Source: Saccopteryx bilineata
Lineage: Eukaryota > Chordata > Mammalia > Chiroptera > Emballonuridae
Assembly (NCBI RefSeq): GCF_036850765.1
Contig: NC_089493.1
Coordinates: 167,946,140 to 168,010,139, forward strand
DNA length: 64,000 nucleotides
Direction of reading: 5' to 3'
Below are positions 55,689-64,000 of the stretch, piece by piece. Position 1 is the stretch's first letter, and each line of letters starts with the position of its first letter. The position numbers and the translations under genes were made by a program. The notes beneath the pieces are model-generated. The model worked only from the letters and a program-made list of their open reading frames with translations. It had not been told where the DNA came from and did no database searches.

Positions 55689-55870
55689 GCCTGGCCTGTG
55701 GTGGTGCAGTGAGTAGAGTGTCGACCTGGAATGCTGGGGTCACCAGTTCGAAACAATTTCCTTGCCCTGTCAGGGCACATATGACAAGCAATCAATGAAC
55801 AACTAAAGTGAAGCTACTGTGAGTTGATCTTCTTGTCCCCCCCCCTTCTCTTTGTAAAATCAATTTTTAA
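55689..55870 (+). mobile_element. Type B SINE, diverged
   Basis: GCCTGGCCTGTGGTGGTGCA, GTCGACCTGGAATGCTGGGG, AGTTCGAAAC, AAGCAATCAATGAACAACTA and GTGAGTTGATCTTCTTG. Part of its middle resembles type C, suggesting a type intermediate between B and C. Confidence 0.87.
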
Positions 55871-56933
55871 AAAATCTTTAAAACTTTAATCCAATTAAAA
55901 CTGGGGGGGGGAGAATAAATCATTCAATAGAGGTCAACTTTATTTCTCACTCACCTAATCAGTTGTTCTCTTACTGTGTATTAACTAGTACATCTTTTCT
56001 TGGCACTTTAAAAAAATGAAACTTCTTAATATAAGAAGAACACTTATTTTGTAATGATGGCTTTCCCACTTTGCAAAGCTCTTTAGAGAAGAAAGTAATT
56101 TGATCCTTGACTGACTTTAAAGATGCTGAGACCCATCTCCCAGAAAGAAGCACAAATTAATTGCTAATATTTGACGAGGCTTTGGGAAATGAATGTATCA
56201 TAAGATGGATTCCCGAGGCTGTGTTTTCCGTTCATTCAGGAAAGAAGTACTCTGGCCTCTGTGTGTGCAGTGGCCTATGGGAGCTCAGAAATGATCATGA
56301 ACAACACTTGCCCTCGGGAAGTTTGTAATCTAATAGGGACGTGTCAGGCCTTTCATTTGTGGAGGCATGTGTGCATATATGTATCTGCATGCTCATTTAT
56401 AAACGCTATAATGTGCCCTGGCTTCCTGAGGCCTTGAAAACATAAGCAGAGGAGATTCAAATTTGTGGAATTGCTTCTTTCAAGAAATAAACTATTTAAT
56501 AATTGACAGTTGGAACAGAACATCAGGAAATATTTTAAGGTCCCTGCATTTTAGGAAAGTACCCGCTGTGTGTATTGCGTGTTTTTCATTTGTCTTAGAG
56601 CCTGTTTGAGGAAAGCATCCTCTCGGGTTTAGAATTTCAGAGTTGGGGGGTAGGAAGGAGAATATTCATGATTTTCCCAATTTTACTGAACTAAAGCTCT
56701 GTGTCTTACCCATTCTCAGTACCAAGGAGCAGAGGGAGAATTGTAATCCAGCTCTTTCTATCCAAGAGTTGTGGTGGATGCTGTGAGGTGTTTACCCTAG
56801 CTTCTCCCCCAGCCCTTTTACATGCTGGAACACTGATTTTGTATGGGGTGAGAATGCCCGGCCTAAGACAAGCAGGCCACCCCATTTCCTTTCCCAAGTC
56901 TCCTTTTTACAGACTCTTGGGTAGCTAGGGGAC
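55871..56933. other. Unique stretch
   Basis: No repeat or gene recognised over 1 kb; a G8 run lies at ~55903-55910. Confidence 0.45.
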
Positions 56934-57335
56934 TGCATTCGTTTGCTAGGGCTGCCATAAGCAGATCCCACAGACTGGGTGGCTGCAACAACAGAAATTT
57001 ATTTCTCACAGTTAAAAGGCGAGAAGTCCAAGATCAAGGTGTCAGCAGGATTTTCTTCTCCTGAGGCCTCTCCTTTGGCTCGCAGCCTTCCTGCTATGTC
57101 CTCACATGGTCTCTCCTCTGCGCATGTATATCCCTGGTGTCTCTTTCTCTGTGTTCAAATTTTCTCTTATGAGGACACCAGTGAGATTGGATGTGGCACA
57201 CCCTAATGGCCTCATTTTCATTTAATTGTCTTTCCAAAGGCCATGTCTCAAAATATGACATTCTCAGGTGCTGTGGTTTAGGGCTTCAACATATGAAGGG
57301 GAGGGGGCAGGGCAGGCACCATTCAGTTCATAACA
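56934..57335 (-). mobile_element. MLT1-type MaLR LTR, near full length
   Basis: Starts TGCATTCGTTTGCTAGGGCT, GCCATAAGCAGATCCCACAG, ACAACAGAAATTTATTTCTC, ATCAAGGTGTCAGCAGGATT, ATGAGGACACCAGTGAGATT, GGGCTTCAACATATGAAGG, ending CAGTTCATAACA. Five-bp flanks GGGAC and GAAAC are weakly similar. Solo LTR, ~400 bp. Confidence 0.9.
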
Positions 57336-57464
57336 GAAACCAGACCTAGTTTGGCCATTGAGACCTGAGGAAAGATTTCAACTGGTGCTACTGGGATGGA
57401 TTTTCTCCCCATATCATCAGGCCCTTGTGAAGAAAAAGATTTTATCTTCCTATTTGCCTGTTCA

Positions 57465-57680
57465 GCTTAGGATGTGATGCCTGGAGCTGTGGCAGCTATC
57501 CTGTGATCATGAAGTGAAAAACAAAAAGCAAAAAATGCCTCTATACAGGGTCTGATCAAGCAGAAGGAAAGAAAGACCTGCAACTTTAACAGAATTGCTG
57601 AGTTGCTGTGTGAATCCTGAGATCATCCACTTTCATACTTCTTGTTAAGTAAAAGAAAAGAAAAATGTCCTTATGGTGAT
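57465..57680 (+). mobile_element. ERVL/MaLR-type LTR fragment
   Basis: GATGTGATGCCTGGAGCTGT, GGCAGCTATCCTGTGATCAT, ATTGCTGAGTTGCTGTGTGA and CATACTTCTTGTTAAGTAAA appear in the order of the LTR family also seen at 49470-49850. Abuts the MLT1 region. Confidence 0.65.
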
Positions 57681-58026
57681 CCTGCCATTGTTTTCTGTTT
57701 TGTCTGTTTGTTTTGTTTATGCAGCTGAAAGCATTCCCAAATAATACGAAACTTCATTATTTCTTCAGTGAACTATACTGATTCCCAGGGAAAGCATGGC
57801 TGACCTGTTTCATGATAATTTTGAAACACTGGGATGCTGCATAAATCTCTCTGGCCTTCCTCAAGACCCTGCTAGTGCTCATCAGCCAAGACTTTATCTT
57901 CAACTTTTCTTAGCCCTCTTCATCTTTTCTGCTCATGCCAATGCCCCCCAAAAGAGAGTTTTTGGAGTTCACTCCCTGCTAGGTAGAGTATGGCTTTTGT
58001 TTATTTCCACAGTTACTCATATAAAA
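57681..58026. other. Unique stretch
   Basis: No repeat or gene recognised; AT-rich with a 78-codon frame of no known domain. Confidence 0.4.
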
Positions 58027-58034
58027 TTCTAAGA

Positions 58035-58563
58035 CAAGGGTCCCCAAACTATGGCCCGTGGGCCACATGCGGCCCCCTGAGGCCATTTATCCGGCCCCCG
58101 CCGCACTTCCAGAAGGGTCACCTCTTTCATTGGTGGTCAGTGAGAGGATGCATCTTGTGCTTCTGGAGTACTGTATGTGGTGGCGCCACAAAGCGCGAGG
58201 TCACTCACATACAGTACTACTTCCGGTGACACGGGACACACGCATCATGCCTCTGGAAGTGCGTCATATCATTTGTTACAGCTAGCAGTGACAAATATGG
58301 AACCGAACATTGACCATCTCATTAGCCAAAAGCAGGCCCATAGTTCCCATAGTTCCCATTGAAATACTGGTCAGTTTGTTGATTTAAATTTACTTGTTAT
58401 TTATTTTAAATATTGTATTTGTTCCCATTTTGTTTTTTACTTTAAAATAAGATATGTGCCGTGTGCATAGGGATTTGTTCATAGTTTTTTTTTATAGTCC
58501 AGCCCTCCAACGGTCTGAGGGACAGTGAACTGGCCCCCTGTGTAAAAAGTTTGGGGACCCCTG
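58035..58563. mobile_element. Non-autonomous hAT transposon, 529 bp, intact ends
   Basis: The left terminus CAAGGGTCCCCAAACT pairs with the right, whose complement is CAGGGGTCCCCAAACT (15 of 16). The flanks TTCTAAGA (58027-58034) and TTCTAAGG (58564-58571) form an 8-bp TSD with one change. Internally, AGTACTGTATGTG (58167-58179) and CACATACAGTACT (58206-58218) are exact inverted repeats. No transposase is encoded. The GC-rich left half and AT-rich right half suggest a deletion derivative of a larger element. Confidence 0.92.
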
Positions 58564-58571
58564 TTCTAAGG

Positions 58572-58906
58572 GCTATCAGGATTCTAATATTCAAGGATTT
58601 GATGAACAAATCTGTGTCCTTTTAGGACATTAACTCTGATTTTTATGGACCTTGAACATAGCCCTTCTTACTCTGATCATGAAAACTGGAGGTTGGGTGT
58701 TCAGGCAGAGTTTCTGATTTTTGTTTTAGATTCTTTATGGTTTTACCATGTTCAGTTATTTTCTAATTTAAACCATGAATAAAAATTGTGATAACTTGGG
58801 CAAAGGGGAACAGAGCCTATCTTTCCATCTCCCTCTTTCTAAATGAGAGCCCTAGTATGTTTACTCATTTATTAGATGCTCTTATCTCTTTGAGTTACTG
58901 TTCAAG
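58572..58906. other. Unique stretch
   Basis: No repeat or gene recognised. Confidence 0.4.
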
Positions 58907-58920
58907 TGTTTCCCCATCTT

Positions 58921-59195
58921 TTTTTTTTTTTTTTTTTTTACAGAGACAGCGAGAGAGTCAGAGAGAGGGATAGATAGGGACAGACAGACAGGAACGGAGA
59001 GTGATGAGAAGCATCAATCATTAGTTTTTCGTTGTGACACCTTAGTTGTTCATTGATTGCTTTCTCATATGTGCCTTGACCAGGGGGCTACAGCAGACCG
59101 AATAACACCTTGCAAGCTGGCAACCTTGGGGTCTCAAACCTGGGTCCTCCGCATCCCAGTCCAACACTCTATCCACTGCGCCACCGCCTGGTCAA
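58921..59195 (-). mobile_element. Type C SINE with internal deletion
   Basis: T19 tail, AGAGTCAGAGAGAGGGATAG, TTCATTGATTGCTTTCTCAT, then the body jumps from ACACCTTGCAAGCTGGCAAC to the head, missing ~60 bp found in other type C copies. It ends GCCTGGTCA. Perfect 14-bp TSD TGTTTCCCCATCTT at 58907-58920 and 59196-59209. Confidence 0.94.
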
Positions 59196-59254
59196 TGTTT
59201 CCCCATCTTATGATGAGAAGAAAAGGTGGGACAGTAGATGCATGCCAAGTAAGA

Positions 59255-59480
59255 AACAGTCTTTGGAGTGTTTTTTTCTAGGTTTGAATTCTACCTCTGC
59301 CTGTACCAGTTTTGTGACTGGGTCAGTTATCTAGCCTTGCTAAGCTTCAGTTTCCTCATCTAAGAAATGGGAATGAAACTAGGATTTATGTCATAGATTT
59401 GTTGAGAGGACTTGTTATCTACTGTCAGTCAAGTGCTTGGCTCAGTGCCTAGAGTATCAGAAATGCTTGCTAAATGTCTG
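59255..59480 (+). mobile_element. MIR SINE
   Basis: GGTTTGAATTCTACCTCTGC, AAGCTTCAGTTTCCTCATCT, AAGAAATGGGAATGAAACTA and AAGTGCTTGGCTCAGTGCCT, full MIR order; well preserved. Confidence 0.88.
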
Positions 59481-59551
59481 CTCTTCCTTCTGCTCTTAGG
59501 TTTTTATGCTGCACCATCATCATGGATTTTAGTTTTTTCATATTTACATTT

Positions 59552-60170
59552 TAAAACATTTTATTTTGGTGTAATTTTAGGTTTAAAGAAAAGTTACAAA
59601 GAAGTACAGAGAATTTTTGTATACCCCTTACCCTAATTTTCTTCTTCTTTTTTAATTTTATTTTAGTGTGTGTGTGTGAGAGAGAGAGAGGCAGAAAGTG
59701 AGAGGGATGAGAAGCATCAACACATAGTTGTAGCACTTTAGTTGTTCATTGATTGCTTCTCATACATGACTTGACTGGAGGCTCCAGCCCAGCCAGTGAC
59801 CTTCGGGCTCCATCCAGCAACCATGGGATCATGTTGATGATCACATGCTCAAGCCAGTGACCCACACTCAAGCCAGTGATTCTGCACTCAAGCCAGTGAC
59901 CCTGCACTCAAGCTGGTGAGCCAGCACTTAAGCCAGCAACCTTGGGGTTTCGAATCTGGGACCTCAGTGTCCCAGGTCAACCCTCTATCCACAGCACCAC
60001 CACCAGTCAGACCCTAGTTTCCTTCATTTTTAAATCTTACATTACCATGGTATATTTGTCAAAACTAAGAGGCACCGGTACCTTACTATGAACTAAACTC
60101 CAGAATCCAATCTAGGCTATCACACTATGTTCAGCTGACATGTCTCCTTAGGCTCCTCTGGTCTGAGAAT
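59552..60170 (-). mobile_element. L1 3' end, antisense, split by a SINE
   Basis: AAGAAAAGTTACAAAGAAGT, ACAGAGAATTTTTGTATACC, CTTACATTACCATGGTATAT, GTCAAAACTAAGAGGCACCG, ACTCCAGAATCCAATCTAGG match antisense L1M-type sequence on both sides of the SINE. Confidence 0.82.
59645..60010 (-). mobile_element. Type C SINE with internal tandem repeat
   Basis: TTTTATTTTAGTGTGTGTGT, TTCATTGATTGCTTCTCATA, then four to five degenerate copies of CACTCAAGCCAGTGACC between ~59845 and 59940, and an end CACCACCAGTCAG. TSD ACCCTAATTTTCTTC (59630-59644) and ACCCTAGTTTCCTTC (60011-60025), 13 of 15 identical. Confidence 0.92.
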
Positions 60171-61398
60171 GGCTCAGCCTTTCCTTGTTTTTCATGACCT
60201 TAACAGTTTTAAGGAGTCCTGGACTTTTTCTACTAGTAGAAGTAGGAAAACCCATGCCACTTTTCCTTTTTCCAGAGTCTCCTGAGCCCACAGACAAGAG
60301 TAAAGAACAGTGATCAAATGAGGTGACCTTGGTCCATCCCCTCTGAAGCTGTACCTCTGCCTTTGGAGGGATCTTTTTAGAAGACTCCCCTGCACATGGG
60401 CTCTATATATGGATGGAGGGCACAGTGGGGATACGTGGGCAAAGTGAAGTGTTCCGGGGAATACTTGGACGTACTTGTGGAAGTTTGGTAACTGATAACT
60501 TTTGCTTCTTATTTTTGTTATGTCCTGGGTGACATCAGAAGTTCTGTGAACAGTCATCCTGAACCCCCACCCCCAGCCCCTGTTGAGTAGTCCTACAGTT
60601 ATTCCCTTCAAGCTGTAGGTGGACAGGGGGCAGAATTCATCTCTAAAGGAAGGAGAATGTCTACAGTTGAGCAGATCCACAGCCAGGAGCACCACTACCT
60701 TCTGGGGCTTCGTAGTTTTCCATTCATGGTCATGTTCAGACAGCCCTGAAGGATATCTGAGGCCCATTAAGTCCAGATTTACATTCTTCTCCAACAAATG
60801 GCAGTGATTCAGAGAGTTTGTTTATTTAACATAAAGTGCAATTAAAAAAAAGTTTAAGCCCCTAGGGTACAAGAGTTTATGTGACTCCATGCCCCTCTTT
60901 CTAGGGTAGAATAAACAAAACAGGGAAACGGCAACATCTACAGGGTTTTTCTTCCTTCCTTGTGGATGGCTGGCTGGTCTTTTTTGTTTATAATACTGTG
61001 GAGCGAAACTGCCATGTAGGAAGGAAAATGGTTGTTTTCTCTTGAGCAGAGTTGTTTGTGTTAATATTTATGGAAGCTGATGAATTTGGGAAAACCTAAT
61101 TCTTTTCTTATCACTTTTCAGTTAACTTCATTGTTTCTACTTCAAGTTGGGAAATTTTATTGGCTGTATTTGTATGAAGTATTGGGATGGATATAAGAAT
61201 TGGTGAGACTGAATTATTTAAAACTGTTCCTTATGTCCTCACACACACATGCCTGAATTGTTCTTCTCCTTAAAGTTCTGTCATAGCCTACAGGGTTGAT
61301 TGGTTCCAGCAGAGCCTTTCAGTAAACCAAACCCAGAGTAAGGAGGGATCCCAGAAGTCAGGCACTCCTTCCCAAAGTGAATGTCAGAGAGTTAAAAA
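60171..61398. other. Unique stretch with a 201-codon frame
   Basis: A minus-strand frame spanning 60192-60797 (201 codons) lies outside recognised repeats. Its protein has no domain, signal or membrane pattern I know. With no splice or promoter evidence, chance is the likeliest explanation. The rest is AT-rich and unrecognised. Confidence 0.4.
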
Positions 61399-61575
61399 AA
61401 AATTTTTTTAACAGCTTTATTGAGGTATCATTTACATACCGTAAATTCATGTTTTAAAATTGAGGTACAATTGACGTATTATATTAGGTGTGAAACATAA
61501 TGATTTGATATTTGTATATATTGTGAAGTGATCGCCATAATAAATCTAGTTAGCATCTGTCACCTAGAGATCTTT
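61399..61575 (-). mobile_element. L1 3'-UTR fragments, antisense
   Basis: CAGCTTTATTGAGGTATCAT is followed by AAATTGAGGTACAATTGACG, TGAAACATAATGATTTGATA and ATAATAAATCTAGTTAGCAT. Two similar starts in sequence suggest two adjacent L1 pieces. Confidence 0.8.
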
Positions 61576-63306
61576 TAAAGAGTCTTTGAGCCAAGACATA
61601 CCATTTTGGGGTGGATCAGGTATCAAGATAGGGGGCCGGGAAGGTAAGAGTCAGAGGAGCAGAGAGATGACGTGTAAATAATAAGCGACCATATTGGTAT
61701 TTAAAAGAGAAGCGGGTCTTGATATATATTAAATGGCTCAAAGTGCTATATCCAATTATCAGTCACTGATGGGAAAAATGTGTAAGAGAAAATTATTCAA
61801 TATTTGACTAGAGAGTTTTTCTCAGTACCAATAAGTCAAATTTAACATTTAAAAGCTCCAAGGGATTATCAGACTCTTGGGGGGTTCTAGAGTTATGTGG
61901 TATTAAATATTGCTAGAAATAAGTGGGTCCTGGGAATATTATTTTTGTTGCAGTTGCATCACTGTAATGGGATTTAGTCTATACGGAACCAAAACTTCCT
62001 GCCAACACAGCTTTGTTCAAAGTCACACATCCATCAAAGATTTTAACTGCCACTTACAGTTATTTTTTGGAATAGTGTGAGGAATTGTCTAGTTCTTATT
62101 TCAGAGATGTGGGACACAAATTGAGAGGCTTGGCATGAAGTCACGTAGCAAATTGTCGACAGGCACAATTCCTGGCCACAGCCTCTGTAACAGGGCTCTG
62201 AGCGCCAGTGTTCTGAGCTTTTTTCCTACTCTGGAGCCTGCTGTACTAAGGTCCTGGAGGACGGGCCATGCTTGCTCTGGGAAGGAACAGGCTGGGGCAG
62301 GCAAGGTCTGTGGAGGCAAGGCCAGGTCTTAGTGTGAACATAGTCAACAGGGAGCTAGGGCCTCACTGCCACATCCCTCACCCCAAGCTTCTAGGCTCCA
62401 CCCTTTAACTTCCTTTCAGTTGAAACTCATCGTCTTGTTTTCCTGCTGCTTTCTCTAATGTCTTTCATCGTGATTCTGATACCATTATGTCCACATGTTA
62501 TCTTTGGGAGTCGTCAAAAAGGCATGGCTTTTGGAGAATGTTCCACAGGAGAGCAAGAGTGGCTCTTCATGTCACCCCAGTCCTGGTGGCTCCTTTCCCT
62601 AAATGAGTCTGTTTAATGAGTCACGAATATTCCATTAACCCAAAGGGTACGGCTGCCAACAGGAGTGTTCCAAAGAAAATACATGAAAACTTGTCTACTG
62701 TGTACTGTTTTGATGGGCAGTCTCTTTTTAAAATCATGGTGCCTGGGCTCTTTCTTCTAGGGTTGTAGCGTATTAGGACACACTCACACTGGGAGTCCCA
62801 GGCCTAAAGGCCTGGGAATGTTTTCATGCTGTGCTAATTCATAGTTCAAAATTTACAGTACTTTCCATTCCTCTTTACTTAGTGCCTAGGACACTGCTGG
62901 GTAAGAAACTAAACATCTAGGGAGGCACATTAACTCTCTGAAGCTATTGGCTTGGCATTTTAAACACTGAATGCAAGTACAACAACAACAAAGCCATAAC
63001 AACAATTATTTAAAAATATAATCTATTGCTCAGACCTTATATAAATGCTCTCATATCTCTTTAAATGACAAGTTCTTGTCAAGAAAGTTTGAAGGAGTGA
63101 AGAAAACTCCATCAAATGACCAACAACATAATTTTCTTCACTTTAGAAAATACAGAGTTCTCTTGGTAGGAACCAATGACTTCAAAGCTGTAATAGTGAG
63201 GGGCTGATGCGCTTCTTCAAGCTCCAAACTCTCCTGTTCAGTATTATCCCAACTTTTCAGATGAGGAAGCTGCTTATCTTTAGTGAAACAGTCAAGAGGG
63301 CCCATG
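61576..63306. other. Unique stretch, possible conserved regulatory DNA at 62.5-62.7 kb
   Basis: No repeat or gene recognised over 1.7 kb. Between 62520 and 62720 there are an AP-1-type TGAGTCAC (62617-62624), a related TGAGTCT just before it, and AATATTCCATT and GTGTTCC motifs of TEAD type. This is suggestive only. Confidence 0.4.
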
Positions 63307-63460
63307 TAGTGAAAGGGGTAAGAGTCTTGCTCTCAGGCAGACCTGAGTTCAAGCCCCAACTCTGCCACTCATATCTTATATAGCCTTGAGCAAGTTATTT
63401 AACCTCTCTGAGCATACATTTCACCAACTATAAAGTGCACAGCTGTGAGTATTAAACAAG
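63307..63460 (+). mobile_element. MIR SINE
   Basis: AAAGGGGTAAGAGTCTTGCT, GACCTGAGTTCAAGCCCCAA, CTCTGCCACTCATATCTTAT, TATTTAACCTCTCTGAGCAT match MIR. Confidence 0.87.
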
Positions 63461-63504
63461 GTCTTATATGTAGAACCCTCGAACCCTTCCAAGGAGACAG
63501 ACTA

Positions 63505-63880
63505 CTAGCAAGATGATTAAGAGTAGGGACTTTAAAGTCAAATTCCAGCTATGGGCAAGTCACTTAACCTGAACCTTGCCAAGCCTCAGTTTTGTCATCT
63601 AAAAAAGGTGACCACAGCCTTGGGCAGGTGGTTCAATGGATAGAAAGCATCATCCTGGCCTGCTTATGTCACAGGTTTGATCCCGATCAGGGCACACAGA
63701 AGAAGCAACCAATGAGTGGCCAACTAAATGAAACAACTAAGCAGAACAATGAGTTGATGCTTCTCTCCCTCTCTCTCTCTCTCTCCCTCCCCCCTCAAAT
63801 CAATGGAGATATTTTAAAAGGTGACAACAATAATATCTACATCATAAGCATTAAATAACACATACTAGATGAGTTTATCA
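63505..63880 (+). mobile_element. MIR split by a SINE
   Basis: TAAGAGTAGGGACTTTAAAG, GGCAAGTCACTTAACCTGAA, CTCAGTTTTGTCATCTAAAA, then after the SINE AATATCTACATCATAAGCAT and TAAATAACACATACTAG complete the MIR order. Confidence 0.82.
63616..63815 (+). mobile_element. tRNA-derived SINE in MIR
   Basis: AGCCTTGGGCAGGTGGTTCA, AGGTTTGATCCCGATCAGGG, GAAGCAACCAATGAGTGGCC, AACAATGAGTTGATGCTTC, (CT)n, AATCAATGGAGA. TSD AAAAGGTGACCACA (63603-63616) and AAAAGGTGACAACA (63816-63829), 13 of 14. Subfamily not assigned: a D-like head with a B/C-like tail. Confidence 0.87.
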
Positions 63881-64000
63881 GAAGGATAAGGAACAACTCA
63901 AAGGAAAAGCTAGAGGACTGCCCTTCGAGAATATGAACCAAGGCAGACCTGGAGTCCCACTGAACATGTTATCAAATAATAAATAAATCCATTCAGCCAC

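Noticed and set aside
58177..58362. Possible transposase start in the hAT element
   Set aside because: A 61-codon frame without hAT transposase motifs, ending in a short TTCCCATAG repeat; the element is a non-coding derivative.
59845..59940. CRISPR-like short repeats of ~18 bp
   Set aside because: Degenerate adjacent units within a SINE body; no spacers.

Overview
The window is mammalian nuclear DNA, almost certainly from a bat. The main clue is its set of tRNA-derived SINEs, whose heads read as decayed tRNAs (A box like TGGCTCAGCGG, B box like GGGTTCGATTCC). The GC-rich ~400-bp type has a body ending in CTTCAGAAAAATA. From memory this matches the Rhin/Ves SINEs of horseshoe bats and relatives (Rhinolophoidea). 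The chiropteran call is firm; the superfamily is an inference without a database search. Ancient eutherian repeats (MIR, L2, MLT1, MER5A, MER20-like, Tigger1) agree with a placental mammal.

I find no convincing protein-coding gene, rRNA, functional tRNA, CRISPR array or bacterial/viral gene cluster. The window reads as intergenic or deep intronic DNA. The longest open frames are SINE or DNA-transposon sequence read through. The only recognisable protein-coding remnant is the last 227 codons of L1 ORF2 at 36613-37296, in a 5'-truncated L1.

SINE types used in the entries: type A, ~400 bp, GC-rich, head CCTGGCCGGTTGGCTCAG; type B, ~200 bp, head CCTGACCTGTGGTGGCGCAG; type C, ~340 bp, a type B-like head followed by a body with AAAGCAATCAATGAACAAC; type D, 150-220 bp, older Ves-like head (CCTGGCCAGT...), tail AAAATCAATAAAT.

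Layout. 1-8.4 kb: mostly unique sequence with two adjacent hAT copies, two type A SINEs, an L2 and an MLT1 fragment. 8.4-9.6 kb: four SINEs in a row, all on the minus strand. 9.6-22.5 kb: MIR, L2 and MLT1 background with nested SINEs. 22.9-25.4 kb: an old antisense L1 split by two SINEs, then a MER20-like copy and another SINE. 27.1-27.6 kb: a probable piggyBac-like element split by a SINE. 28.3-32.0 kb: an antisense L1 carrying three SINEs. 35.6-37.6 kb: a MER20-like copy holding two SINEs, then a hAT copy holding the young L1. 38.3-49.3 kb: SINE-rich, including two SINEs that landed at one target site and a Tigger1 fragment. 49.4-64 kb: old L1, LTR, MIR and L2 remnants, a 529-bp hAT copy with intact ends, and several unique blocks that could be conserved regulatory DNA.

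Nesting and target-site duplications (TSDs) give a relative order: MIR/L2 oldest, then MLT1, MER5A, MER20, Tigger1 and older L1s, then lineage hAT/piggyBac copies, then type C/D SINEs, with type A/B SINEs and the 36.6-kb L1 youngest. No novel gene system is evident. The best material for follow-up is the transposon structure and a few non-repeat blocks.
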